Shown: piece after piece, positions 57,470-64,000 of the stretch
Layout of the letters: every line of letters starts with the position of its first letter
Position numbering within the stretch: the stretch's first letter is position 1
Assembly: GCA_900544375.1 (NCBI GenBank)
Contig: UQUZ01000004.1
Location: forward strand, 34,000 to 97,999
Reading direction: 5' to 3'
Origin: an uncultured Oscillospiraceae bacterium
Lineage (GTDB): Bacteria; Bacillota; Clostridia; Oscillospirales; Acutalibacteraceae
Length of the DNA stretch: 64,000 nt
Position numbers and translations under genes: made by a program
The notes under the pieces: model-generated
Told to the model about the DNA's origin: nothing
Database searches by the model: none
Seen by the model: the letters and a program-made list of their open reading frames with translations, nothing else

Positions 57470-60064
57470 ATGAAAACTATCAAAATTTCAATCAGCATTC
57501 TCCTGATCTTGACGATCCTACTCTCCTGCTTGACGGCCGCATTTGCCGCAGGCAACAGTGTAGACCCTATCGCGCTGTTGGAGGCAGCCGGGCAGGGCCG
57601 CACCGAAAGCGCGCAAGCCCCGGCTGCAAAGAGTGCGGCCTCTGTGGCTGCGGCAGAAGCTGTGCAGGCCCTGCTGGCAAACAAAACCAACATCAATGCT
57701 GCTCCACCCACAGATGCAGCAAAACTGGAGGCCTACCGCACAAAGCTCGCCCTCTATGAAAAAGCCCTCTCCGCCTATAAGGCGCTGACGCAAGAGGAAA
57801 AGGACGCCTTCCCAGTTGAGGATGCGTTGAAGCTCCTGGCAGCAATTGATGGCCGGGAATCTTATTTGATCAAAGAAGAAAATCCTTCTCTAGCATATGT
57901 GGAACAGCACAAGGCTGCCTATGAAAAGTTGGATGATCTGATCGGGCCTCATACGGTGCGCACAAAGGCATACGAGGCCATGAAACCACTGATGACTCCT
58001 TTTGAGGGTACGCAAAAGCTGAACGCTAACACGGATTTTGCGAAAAAACCCGCGGCAAAGCCTCTCTTTGAGGCCTATTTACAAAATTATAAAAATGCCG
58101 ATCCGCTCACTCGGAAGTATATGGATGGCATTTCCGCCTTCTCAGAGAGCTATGGTAACCCCACAATTGGCGGGAAGCTGACCGACCTGATCAAAATGAT
58201 GGGCAATTACGCGCTTGCGGCAAACCCCTTCACAGAGCAGCCGCCAGCTTCCGCCGGCAGCGCGCCGAACGCGAACAACTTCCCGGGCGGCGCAAGCGAC
58301 CCGGAATACATCACAGCCCTTAACGAATGGCTCCCGAAAAAACTGATCGAGGTTTCCTTTACGCAGCGCCAGAAAAACCATACATACAATCAATCTTTCG
58401 CGGCAATGAAGCAGGCCGCCGCTTTTGCTCCTGAATATGCCTCCATACTCAATACGGCAATCCAGATGCGCGAAGGCTACATCGCCTTTTTGGAAACCGG
58501 AGCTACCGACCAGGCCGCTGCCGCCGTTGCTCTCTATGACGCAATTCAAGATGCATATCTTCTGGCGGTTTATAAGAGCCTGGGCTCCATCTACGCTTAC
58601 TATGAGATTTATCTCAACTCCAAAGGGAACAATTATAACTACAGCAATCTGACAACCAGACAGCTCTATCAAAAATGCTTGGACGCCATGGAACAAATGG
58701 AGGTCGTCCGCTCATTTGAAGCATACATTGCCAACATAGATCTCAGCACCGTTAACAACGGCGTGATTGAACAAGCACAGGCGGAATACAAAAAGATTCC
58801 AGCCAACCTTACCGATAAAATCTCAAAAGAAGCCATGGAGAAATATCGGGCAATCCTCGCCCTCTATGACCCCGTTAAGCCGCTCATCCCGTCCCAAAAT
58901 CAATTTGAGGGGGAAATTGCTTCCTTCAACCCCACCACGGTCAACGCCACAAAATTCCCCTGTGCACGCAAGGCAATCGAATACACGATTCTAAACACAG
59001 ATCGTCTCCTTGGCAACGTGCTACAAATGGCGCTTGCCTACAGCGCAAACGGCACGCTCAAAGGCTATCAGAACTATAGCATTCTGAGCAACTCCTCCAT
59101 GTCCACGCTGCTCTCTCTTTATGATATGCTTGCCAAGATGGAGCTCAGTGTGAGCGGCATAAATATTGCTGAGGTTCTCGCAAGTGAACTTGCACCGTCT
59201 AAAATCGCCGGATGGCTCAGCGAGGATTCCTTCGCAGGCGCAAAACAGAAGCTGATCGCTGCGGCGCAAACAGATGATTCTACTGCCGCCTTCTCCTCCA
59301 TCCAGTTTGAAAACGGCGACTGGGGATTTGAAAACGGTGATGCAGAAGGCTTCTCCCATGCTGTGGCCGCCATGCTCCGCCCAATCGCAAATATTCTGCA
59401 CAACGGCATTCTAGTAATCAGCAACATCCTTTATCTGCCAAACTCTGTGGCCGATAACGGCGACTACAAATATGGCGCTTATGAAAAGCTCATTCCCCTG
59501 CTGGAATCTCTCGGCTTGAAAGGTGTGCTTTCCTCACAGGAATATACCGCCCGCTTCCAGGCTGCCGCCAAAGTCAGCAAAAATGCGCAGCTCGACGCGC
59601 TGTTTCTGCCCATCGTCAGCCCCATCGTCACGCTGGTGGATGAGCTACAGGCAAATCCGCTCAACACAATGCTCGATTTGCTGCCGCGCCTAGCCCGCAC
59701 CATCAGTACGAACACGCTCAACGACAGCTTGAACAGCTTCCTGCATTCCAGCAGCCTGCTCAGCGGCGTGAATATCGACCTTTCCGGAGATGCGGTCAAT
59801 GCGATGATCGACGGCCGGAAGATCAGCATCGGCCTTGGCGACAATGCGCAGCTCACCACAACCCTAAAGGCTGTGGATTGGGCGCGGCTGGCAGGCTGCG
59901 GCAAGCTTGTCCTTGCGGACAGCGTCAGCGCTGCGAACGCCTACCGTACTCTAATCGAAACAAACCGTGCGGACGCCTATGTGGTCGCCAGCCAGTACCT
60001 AGTCAAAACCGTGCTGCGCACCCGTATCGAAGGCAAATCCGCCGCAGTCGCCCTGGGCATCTGA
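57470..60064 (+). CDS. Large secreted helical protein, unknown
   Basis: An 864-residue protein with a clear signal peptide (MKTIKISISILLILTILL, cleavage near AFA-AG at 26-27) followed by a long, mostly helical region rich in Ala, Lys, Tyr and Asn. Blocks such as LYEKALSAYKALTQEEKDAF recall helical repeat units of surface adhesins, and AYK/YEK heptad-like spacing continues throughout. No LPxTG anchor, repeat domain, catalytic motif or TM tail is seen, so it is probably released or loosely bound. The ribosome site AAAGGAG is 15 bases from the ATG, which is unusually far. A possible TetR target; function not recognised. Confidence 0.8.
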   Translation: MKTIKISISILLILTILLSCLTAAFAAGNSVDPIALLEAAGQGRTESAQAPAAKSAASVAAAEAVQALLANKTNINAAPPTDAAKLEAYRTKLALYEKALSAYKALTQEEKDAFPVEDALKLLAAIDGRESYLIKEENPSLAYVEQHKAAYEKLDDLIGPHTVRTKAYEAMKPLMTPFEGTQKLNANTDFAKKPAAKPLFEAYLQNYKNADPLTRKYMDGISAFSESYGNPTIGGKLTDLIKMMGNYALAANPFTEQPPASAGSAPNANNFPGGASDPEYITALNEWLPKKLIEVSFTQRQKNHTYNQSFAAMKQAAAFAPEYASILNTAIQMREGYIAFLETGATDQAAAAVALYDAIQDAYLLAVYKSLGSIYAYYEIYLNSKGNNYNYSNLTTRQLYQKCLDAMEQMEVVRSFEAYIANIDLSTVNNGVIEQAQAEYKKIPANLTDKISKEAMEKYRAILALYDPVKPLIPSQNQFEGEIASFNPTTVNATKFPCARKAIEYTILNTDRLLGNVLQMALAYSANGTLKGYQNYSILSNSSMSTLLSLYDMLAKMELSVSGINIAEVLASELAPSKIAGWLSEDSFAGAKQKLIAAAQTDDSTAAFSSIQFENGDWGFENGDAEGFSHAVAAMLRPIANILHNGILVISNILYLPNSVADNGDYKYGAYEKLIPLLESLGLKGVLSSQEYTARFQAAAKVSKNAQLDALFLPIVSPIVTLVDELQANPLNTMLDLLPRLARTISTNTLNDSLNSFLHSSSLLSGVNIDLSGDAVNAMIDGRKISIGLGDNAQLTTTLKAVDWARLAGCGKLVLADSVSAANAYRTLIETNRADAYVVASQYLVKTVLRTRIEGKSAAVALGI

Positions 60065-60107
60065 TTTCGCTCTTCTCTTTTCACCTCCTATCTAGTTGAT
60101 ACCCTTC

Positions 60108-60150
60108 GCATACCGCCACAAGCCGTTTGGCTCGCGGCGGTATGCGTTTT
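60108..60150 (+). terminator. Terminator of secreted protein gene
   Basis: GCATACCGCC pairs with GGCGGTATGC around a loop of about 18 bases, followed by GTTTT; 43 bases after the stop. Confidence 0.85.
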
Positions 60151-60235
60151 ATGCAATGTGTGCCAACGAAAAGGAACGCAAAACCAAGGTCTATCATAAC
60201 CATACCTGCCAAAGGGAAACACGCTGCCACAAGAA

Positions 60236-60259
60236 TAGCTGGCTGCCGGCTATTTTTTT
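60236..60259 (+). terminator. Second terminator upstream of DUF5054 gene
   Basis: TAGCTGG-CTG-CCGGCTA is a 7-bp stem followed by seven T. It lies between the first terminator and the DUF5054 promoter, so it would end a separate short transcript or back up the first. Confidence 0.75.
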
Positions 60260-60269
60260 CTTTCTCCTC

Positions 60270-60298
60270 TTGTATGGAATGAAACGGTATGTTATGCT
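60270..60298 (+). promoter_or_regulatory. Promoter of DUF5054 gene
   Basis: Plus strand: TTGTAT (60270-60275), 17-base spacer, TATGCT (60293-60298), about 75 bases before the start codon. Confidence 0.65.
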
Positions 60299-60373
60299 GA
60301 AGCTGAAAACAAAACAGATTTTAAAACACCGGCTGAAATGCCGGCGCATTGTAAAGGAAGGCTGAGCACCGGG

Positions 60374-62422
60374 ATGCAGAAAGTAATTGTCGTTTCAAAA
60401 ACCCACCTTGATCTGGGGTTCACGGATTATGCGGAACATATTTATCATAAATACCTTGATGAATTCATCCCCAATGCCGTTTCAATCGCCAATGAGCTCA
60501 ATGCGGACGGATCTAAACGTTTCGTTTGGACGACAGGCTCCTGGCTGCTCAAGGAAGCGCTGAAAAACGGAAGCGAGCAAAACCGGCAAGCCCTTCTGCA
60601 AGGCCTGCGCAGCGGCAATATTGCACCGCATGCCATGCCATTTACAACGCACACAGAACTGCTTGACGCCGACACGCTCGATTATGGCCTCTCCATCGTC
60701 GATCAAATCGACGATGTCACTGGCCGCAAAACCATTGCCGCGAAAATGACCGATGTGCCCGGCCATACGGTCGGCCTTGTTCCCTTGCTCGCAAAGCACG
60801 GAATTAAACTCCTGCATATCGGCGTCAACGGTGCATCCGCCATGCCGGAGGTGCCGCCTTGTTTCCTGTGGAAACAAGGGGAAAGCGAAGTTGTCGTCAT
60901 TTATTCCGGCGATTACGGCGGAGCTTTTGAAAGCGAGCTGACCGGCAGCGTGCTCTATTTCGACCACACGCTCGACAACCACGGCGCATCCGGCGCCAAG
61001 GCCGTGCGCGCGCGCTTTGAGTCGATCCAGCAAAAATACCCTGGCGCACAGGTCACTGCCGGGCGGCTTGACGACTTTGCAGAGATCATCTGGCGGGTGA
61101 AAGACCAGCTCCCTGTGGTCACGGCAGAAATCGGGGATACCTGGATTCACGGAGCCGCCTCCGACCCTTATAAAACCGCCGGGCTCCGCACGCTCATTCG
61201 ATTGAAAAACAAGTGGCTGGCCACGGGCCAGCTTAATCGGGAGAGTGATGCCTATGAGCAGCTGGCAGACAATTTACTCTGTGCTGCCGAACATACGTGG
61301 GGCCTGGATGTGAAAACTTATTTTGCCGATTATGAGCACTATCTCCGTCCGGATTTTGAACAGGCCCGTAGGAAGGATACCGTCGAGCTGCATCACCCTC
61401 TGCGGGATTTCCCACAAAACTTGCTGACGGTTTGCCAGCGCCGCCGCGGTGCTTATCATATCGGTTCCTACCGCGCCATGGAAAAAAGCTGGGAAGAGCA
61501 GCGCGCCTATCTGGATCGCGCGCTCATCAAACTGCCCGTTGATTTAAAAAGCGACGCTGAACAGGCACTTATCGCGCTCAGGCCGCAGAAATTTCTCGCT
61601 GTATCGGGGGAGACTCTGCAACGCAATGTGGATTATGCATTTGGTAGCTGGTCGATCCGAATCAATGAGTATGGCGGGATCGGCGCTCTTTTCTGCGGCG
61701 GCAGGGCGGTCATCCGGGAAAACAACCGCCCTGCTGTGGAATATTATTCCTACGGCAAGGCGAACTACGATTTCTGGCTCACGCATTATACACGCAACCG
61801 CAAAAAGACTGCCAGCTGGTCTGTTGCGGATTTTGCAAGGCCGCTGTTAAAATATGTAGATGCCAAATATCCACAGGGCCGCACCCCCTACCGCTTTTGC
61901 CGAGGGTGCGTGCAAGCATTGCAAACCGGGTTGCGCATCTGTGTGTATCTGGACATTGCGCCAGCGTGCCACAGCGAGCTCGGAGCAGCGGATATGGTCC
62001 AGCTGGTCTATACGCTAGGCACAGATGGGTTAAAAATCGAGCTAATCTGGATTGACAAACCGGCCAGCCGCTTAACAGAAAGCACGGTATTCCGGCTGTA
62101 TCCTGCTTGCGCACAGGAGGAAATCCGTTATACAAAAATCGGCGCGGAAATCGACCCAATGACCGTGGTAAAAAACGGAAACCGCAATCTTTCCGCCGTG
62201 TGGGATATGCATTTCGGCCCATACTGCTTTACAAACCATCATGCGGCCCTGATCGGTCTAGGCAAGGGTAAAATCCTGCGGTTTGACAACCAGTTTGAGG
62301 ATGTTGCCCAAAACGGAATTGCTTATCTTCTGCACAATAATGTTTGGGGCACCAACTTCCCTCTCTGGTATGGAGATAACGCCTATTTTCGTTTTGATAT
62401 CTCCCATGCCGCAGCCTTGTAA
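60374..62422 (+). CDS. DUF5054 glycosidase-like protein (GH38-type fold)
   Basis: A 682-residue protein matching DUF5054. The N terminus VIVVSKTHLDLGFTDYAEH carries an HxD like the metal site of GH38 alpha-mannosidases, followed by FVWTTGSWLLKEAL, MTDVPGHTVGLVPLLAKHGIKLLHIGVN and AEIGDTWIHGAASDP. A helical middle and a beta-sandwich-like C terminus complete the GH38-like arrangement. A carbohydrate-active role is likely but the substrate is unproven. No signal peptide. The ATG lies 12 bases after GGAAGG, a somewhat long spacing. It has its own promoter. Confidence 0.82.
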   Translation: MQKVIVVSKTHLDLGFTDYAEHIYHKYLDEFIPNAVSIANELNADGSKRFVWTTGSWLLKEALKNGSEQNRQALLQGLRSGNIAPHAMPFTTHTELLDADTLDYGLSIVDQIDDVTGRKTIAAKMTDVPGHTVGLVPLLAKHGIKLLHIGVNGASAMPEVPPCFLWKQGESEVVVIYSGDYGGAFESELTGSVLYFDHTLDNHGASGAKAVRARFESIQQKYPGAQVTAGRLDDFAEIIWRVKDQLPVVTAEIGDTWIHGAASDPYKTAGLRTLIRLKNKWLATGQLNRESDAYEQLADNLLCAAEHTWGLDVKTYFADYEHYLRPDFEQARRKDTVELHHPLRDFPQNLLTVCQRRRGAYHIGSYRAMEKSWEEQRAYLDRALIKLPVDLKSDAEQALIALRPQKFLAVSGETLQRNVDYAFGSWSIRINEYGGIGALFCGGRAVIRENNRPAVEYYSYGKANYDFWLTHYTRNRKKTASWSVADFARPLLKYVDAKYPQGRTPYRFCRGCVQALQTGLRICVYLDIAPACHSELGAADMVQLVYTLGTDGLKIELIWIDKPASRLTESTVFRLYPACAQEEIRYTKIGAEIDPMTVVKNGNRNLSAVWDMHFGPYCFTNHHAALIGLGKGKILRFDNQFEDVAQNGIAYLLHNNVWGTNFPLWYGDNAYFRFDISHAAAL

Positions 62423-62863
62423 TGGAGCCGGCTCCCTTTGCCTAGCCGGCTCTGGAAAGCGCCCGCCGAACAGAATGCAGTTTCACGGCGGCTTTCAACG
62501 CCATAGCTCGCTACTGGTGCGAGATTCTCCCCTGCTTTCCTGCCGGAAAATTGGCATCGTCTGTCTTGCCAGTGACCCGGCATGGAATGAAATCTCTGCA
62601 AGGCCTTCGCCGGACGAACCAGGGAACGCCGCAGCCGGCTGCGCCTTAAGCCTATTGGCGGCGTTATGCCTTCTTATTCATAAACACGAACCGTCTTTTA
62701 GAAAAAGGGGCACAGCTGCCACTTCCTTTTGCAAGCGGCAGCTGTGCAGATAGCGATATGCTTCTTTTGACGGCCTGTCAATCCATCCAGCCGCCCAGTT
62801 GGGCGGCTGATTTTTCGTTCTGAAGCCAAGGCGGCTGTTTTCTACGAAGCAATTGCGAAGCGG
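62423..62863. other. Intergenic region with three strong hairpins
   Basis: No gene supported in about 440 bases. Hairpins: GAGCCGGCT/AGCCGGCTC (62425-62452), directly after the DUF5054 stop; GCACAGCTGCC/GGCAGCTGTGC (62710-62747); and CAGCCGCCCAGTTGGGCGGCTG (62788-62809), followed on the plus strand by five T. The last is oriented to end a plus-strand transcript, although the next gene is on the minus strand. Confidence 0.5.
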
Positions 62864-63733
62864 TCAGCGTTGGCAGCCGCAGCCACAGTTATTCTCGCGC
62901 TCTCTGCCGGAACAGCCGCAATTGTCGCCCTTTTGCTGGCTCGCACTTGACGAGGGCGGGAAAAACTCGTTGACTGGGAAGCGGATTTGCTTAAACGCAT
63001 CGCACGGATCATTCTCCATATCGTGGCAGCACTCCTTCTCCGGCACACAGAAATCATAGGCCGGAATCAGCATTTGGACATCGCGCTCAAGCTGCACGAT
63101 GGTAAACAGGCCAAGCGTGACGCGCACCGCCTTTTCTGGAGAGGCAACGCTGAAGTCGCCGTCGAACGACCGGCAGATGCACTTCGGTGCAGAGCAGCAG
63201 CCCTCGCACTCGCAGCAATCGCACGGGCGGCAAAGCTTTGCATCCAGGCAGATCGGATCGACACATTGGACTTTTGCCCTCGGGTTTGTACTGGTGGGAA
63301 GGAATTGTTCGTCTGCCTCGTCTGAGGAATATTCCGACGAGAAAATACGTACATTGCCTTCGCTCCCGAAAAGAATACACTTCTTTGAGAAGGAAGTCAG
63401 GCCCTCTACGGTGCAGGGGGGATTCATCGGCGTGGTATAGGCGTCAAGATATACCTTGAAGAAGAAGGTAATATCAACGGAGTAGTAACCGCGGTTGAAG
63501 GGAACCGCCTCCACGTCGATAAAGCAGTTGATAATCTTACACGAACGGCAGCGAACGGAAGTTGCATTGTCGATGATGCACTGCGCCCGGTCTGTAAAAT
63601 AGACGCGCATATCGGCCAAGCAGTCTTTGTCCGCACACGAATCGTATACGCGGTTGGTATCGATGCATACAGCCTCACGAATGCCGCCGCTGACGACATC
63701 CGCAGTGTTGCAGCAGGATCTGTTGTCCGCCAT
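62864..63733 (-). CDS. Cysteine-rich protein, likely spore-surface associated
   Basis: A 289-residue protein opening MADNRSCCNTADVVSGGIRE, with about 30 cysteines, including dense clusters (DAKLCRPCDCCECEGCCSAPKC near 195-215) and a Gly/Cys-rich tail (NCGCSGRERENNCGCGCQR). The middle is beta-rich and less cysteine-dense (YYSVDITFFFKVYLDAY). I recall this opening from proteins annotated only as hypothetical in spore-forming Clostridia; disulfide-rich proteins of this look often belong to coat or exosporium layers, so that role is an inference. ATG 63733 follows AGGAGG by 7 bases. No sigma-E/K promoter could be assigned confidently. Confidence 0.7.
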   Translation of the reverse strand: MADNRSCCNTADVVSGGIREAVCIDTNRVYDSCADKDCLADMRVYFTDRAQCIIDNATSVRCRSCKIINCFIDVEAVPFNRGYYSVDITFFFKVYLDAYTTPMNPPCTVEGLTSFSKKCILFGSEGNVRIFSSEYSSDEADEQFLPTSTNPRAKVQCVDPICLDAKLCRPCDCCECEGCCSAPKCICRSFDGDFSVASPEKAVRVTLGLFTIVQLERDVQMLIPAYDFCVPEKECCHDMENDPCDAFKQIRFPVNEFFPPSSSASQQKGDNCGCSGRERENNCGCGCQR

Positions 63734-64000
63734 AGTGTTTCCTCCTATGAATAGATTGAAATTTTGTAAAAACTTCAATACCATACTATGACGCGCACGG
63801 ATTCTGGTGCAGGAAAAACGCGGAATAAGCGGAAAAGATTTGCGCAGAGCCCCTTGTTTCTTTGTAAGCCGCGTGCAGCTCTGCAAATCGCCGCCACTGT
63901 TTGCCTGATAAAAAATAGCCGCCGGCCAAGTGTGTGCGGCAAGCCGATTGCATCTCTTTGATCCCGTGGGGCCAATTGGCTTTGCTTTGTTACTCGCTTC
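63734..64000. other. Region upstream of cysteine-rich gene, right edge
   Basis: No gene supported. On the minus strand a frame of about 55 codons opens MQSACRTHLAGGYFLSGKQW and runs from about 63954 to 63790, but has no ribosome site. A CATAGTAT block near 63782-63789 on the minus strand loosely resembles a sporulation sigma -10 element. Confidence 0.35.

Noticed and set aside
63775..63975. A 66-codon minus-strand frame and an overlapping 55-codon frame
   Set aside because: Neither has a ribosome site or recognisable domain, and they overlap each other and the upstream region of the cysteine-rich gene.
1..64000. CRISPR arrays, prophage or insertion sequences
   Set aside because: No regularly spaced repeats, Cas-like proteins, integrases, transposases or phage structural genes were recognised.

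Overview
The window looks like a chromosomal segment of a mid-GC member of the Bacillota, class Clostridia. It is probably a gut-associated spore former in or near Oscillospirales. The evidence is: folate-dependent TrmFO; a smc/rnc/plsX neighbourhood; AGGAGG-type ribosome sites with near-consensus TTGACA-17-TATAAT promoters; a tmRNA and an SRP RNA of Firmicutes type; GH2, GH29 and DUF5054 glycan genes; and a cysteine-rich protein resembling spore-surface proteins. No rRNA, tRNA, CRISPR array, transposase or phage gene was recognised. The left edge cuts through smc.

Layout. 1-13.2 kb is a minus-strand housekeeping block: smc (partial), an Elp3-like radical SAM gene, rnc, plsX, trmFO, topA, dprA, a TrmH-family rRNA methyltransferase, then rplT-rpmI-infC behind an attenuated leader. 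infC appears to start at AUU. 13.4-23.5 kb is accessory: an anchored alpha/beta hydrolase, an SplB-like radical SAM protein, a zinc-ribbon protein, a WYL regulator, lacZ, a lone sugar-phosphate transferase, a cyclase-family hydrolase and an ABC-2 pair. 23.6-27.0 kb contains the AT-rich genes: a broken propeller-like gene and an orphan SUKH immunity-type gene, with an alpha-L-fucosidase between them. 27.0-31.5 kb is core again: ssrA next to smpB, then recR-ybaB-GNAT-dnaX preceded by the SRP RNA.

31.6-44.5 kb holds a membrane protein/TPR pair, gdhA, an apparent PAP2-phosphoesterase-GPH transporter operon, an AI-2E-family permease, a TtcA-like tRNA thiolase, a zinc-ribbon membrane protein and a second secreted phosphoesterase. 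44.6-47.7 kb is iscR-iscS-iscU-cysK with a palindromic operator on its -35 box. 47.8-53.6 kb is the most unusual block: a GntR regulator, two tandem copies of a permease plus membrane-anchored exocytoplasmic protein pair, and a single ABC ATPase, with two matching operator palindromes. 53.7-57.1 kb holds a secreted DUF4474 protein and a TetR-DUF1893-ECF S-component cluster; the S component has its own promoter and a structured terminator-bearing leader that may be a riboswitch. 57.1-64 kb holds a divergent 864-residue secreted protein, a DUF5054 (GH38-like) enzyme and the cysteine-rich protein.

How the genes fit together: lacZ, the fucosidase, the GPH symporter and the DUF5054 enzyme suggest use of host or dietary glycans. 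The isc-cysK operon joins sulfur mobilisation to cysteine synthesis. tmRNA and SmpB form the ribosome-rescue pair, and dnaX-ybaB-recR is a replication/repair unit. All family assignments are from reading motifs; no database search was possible.
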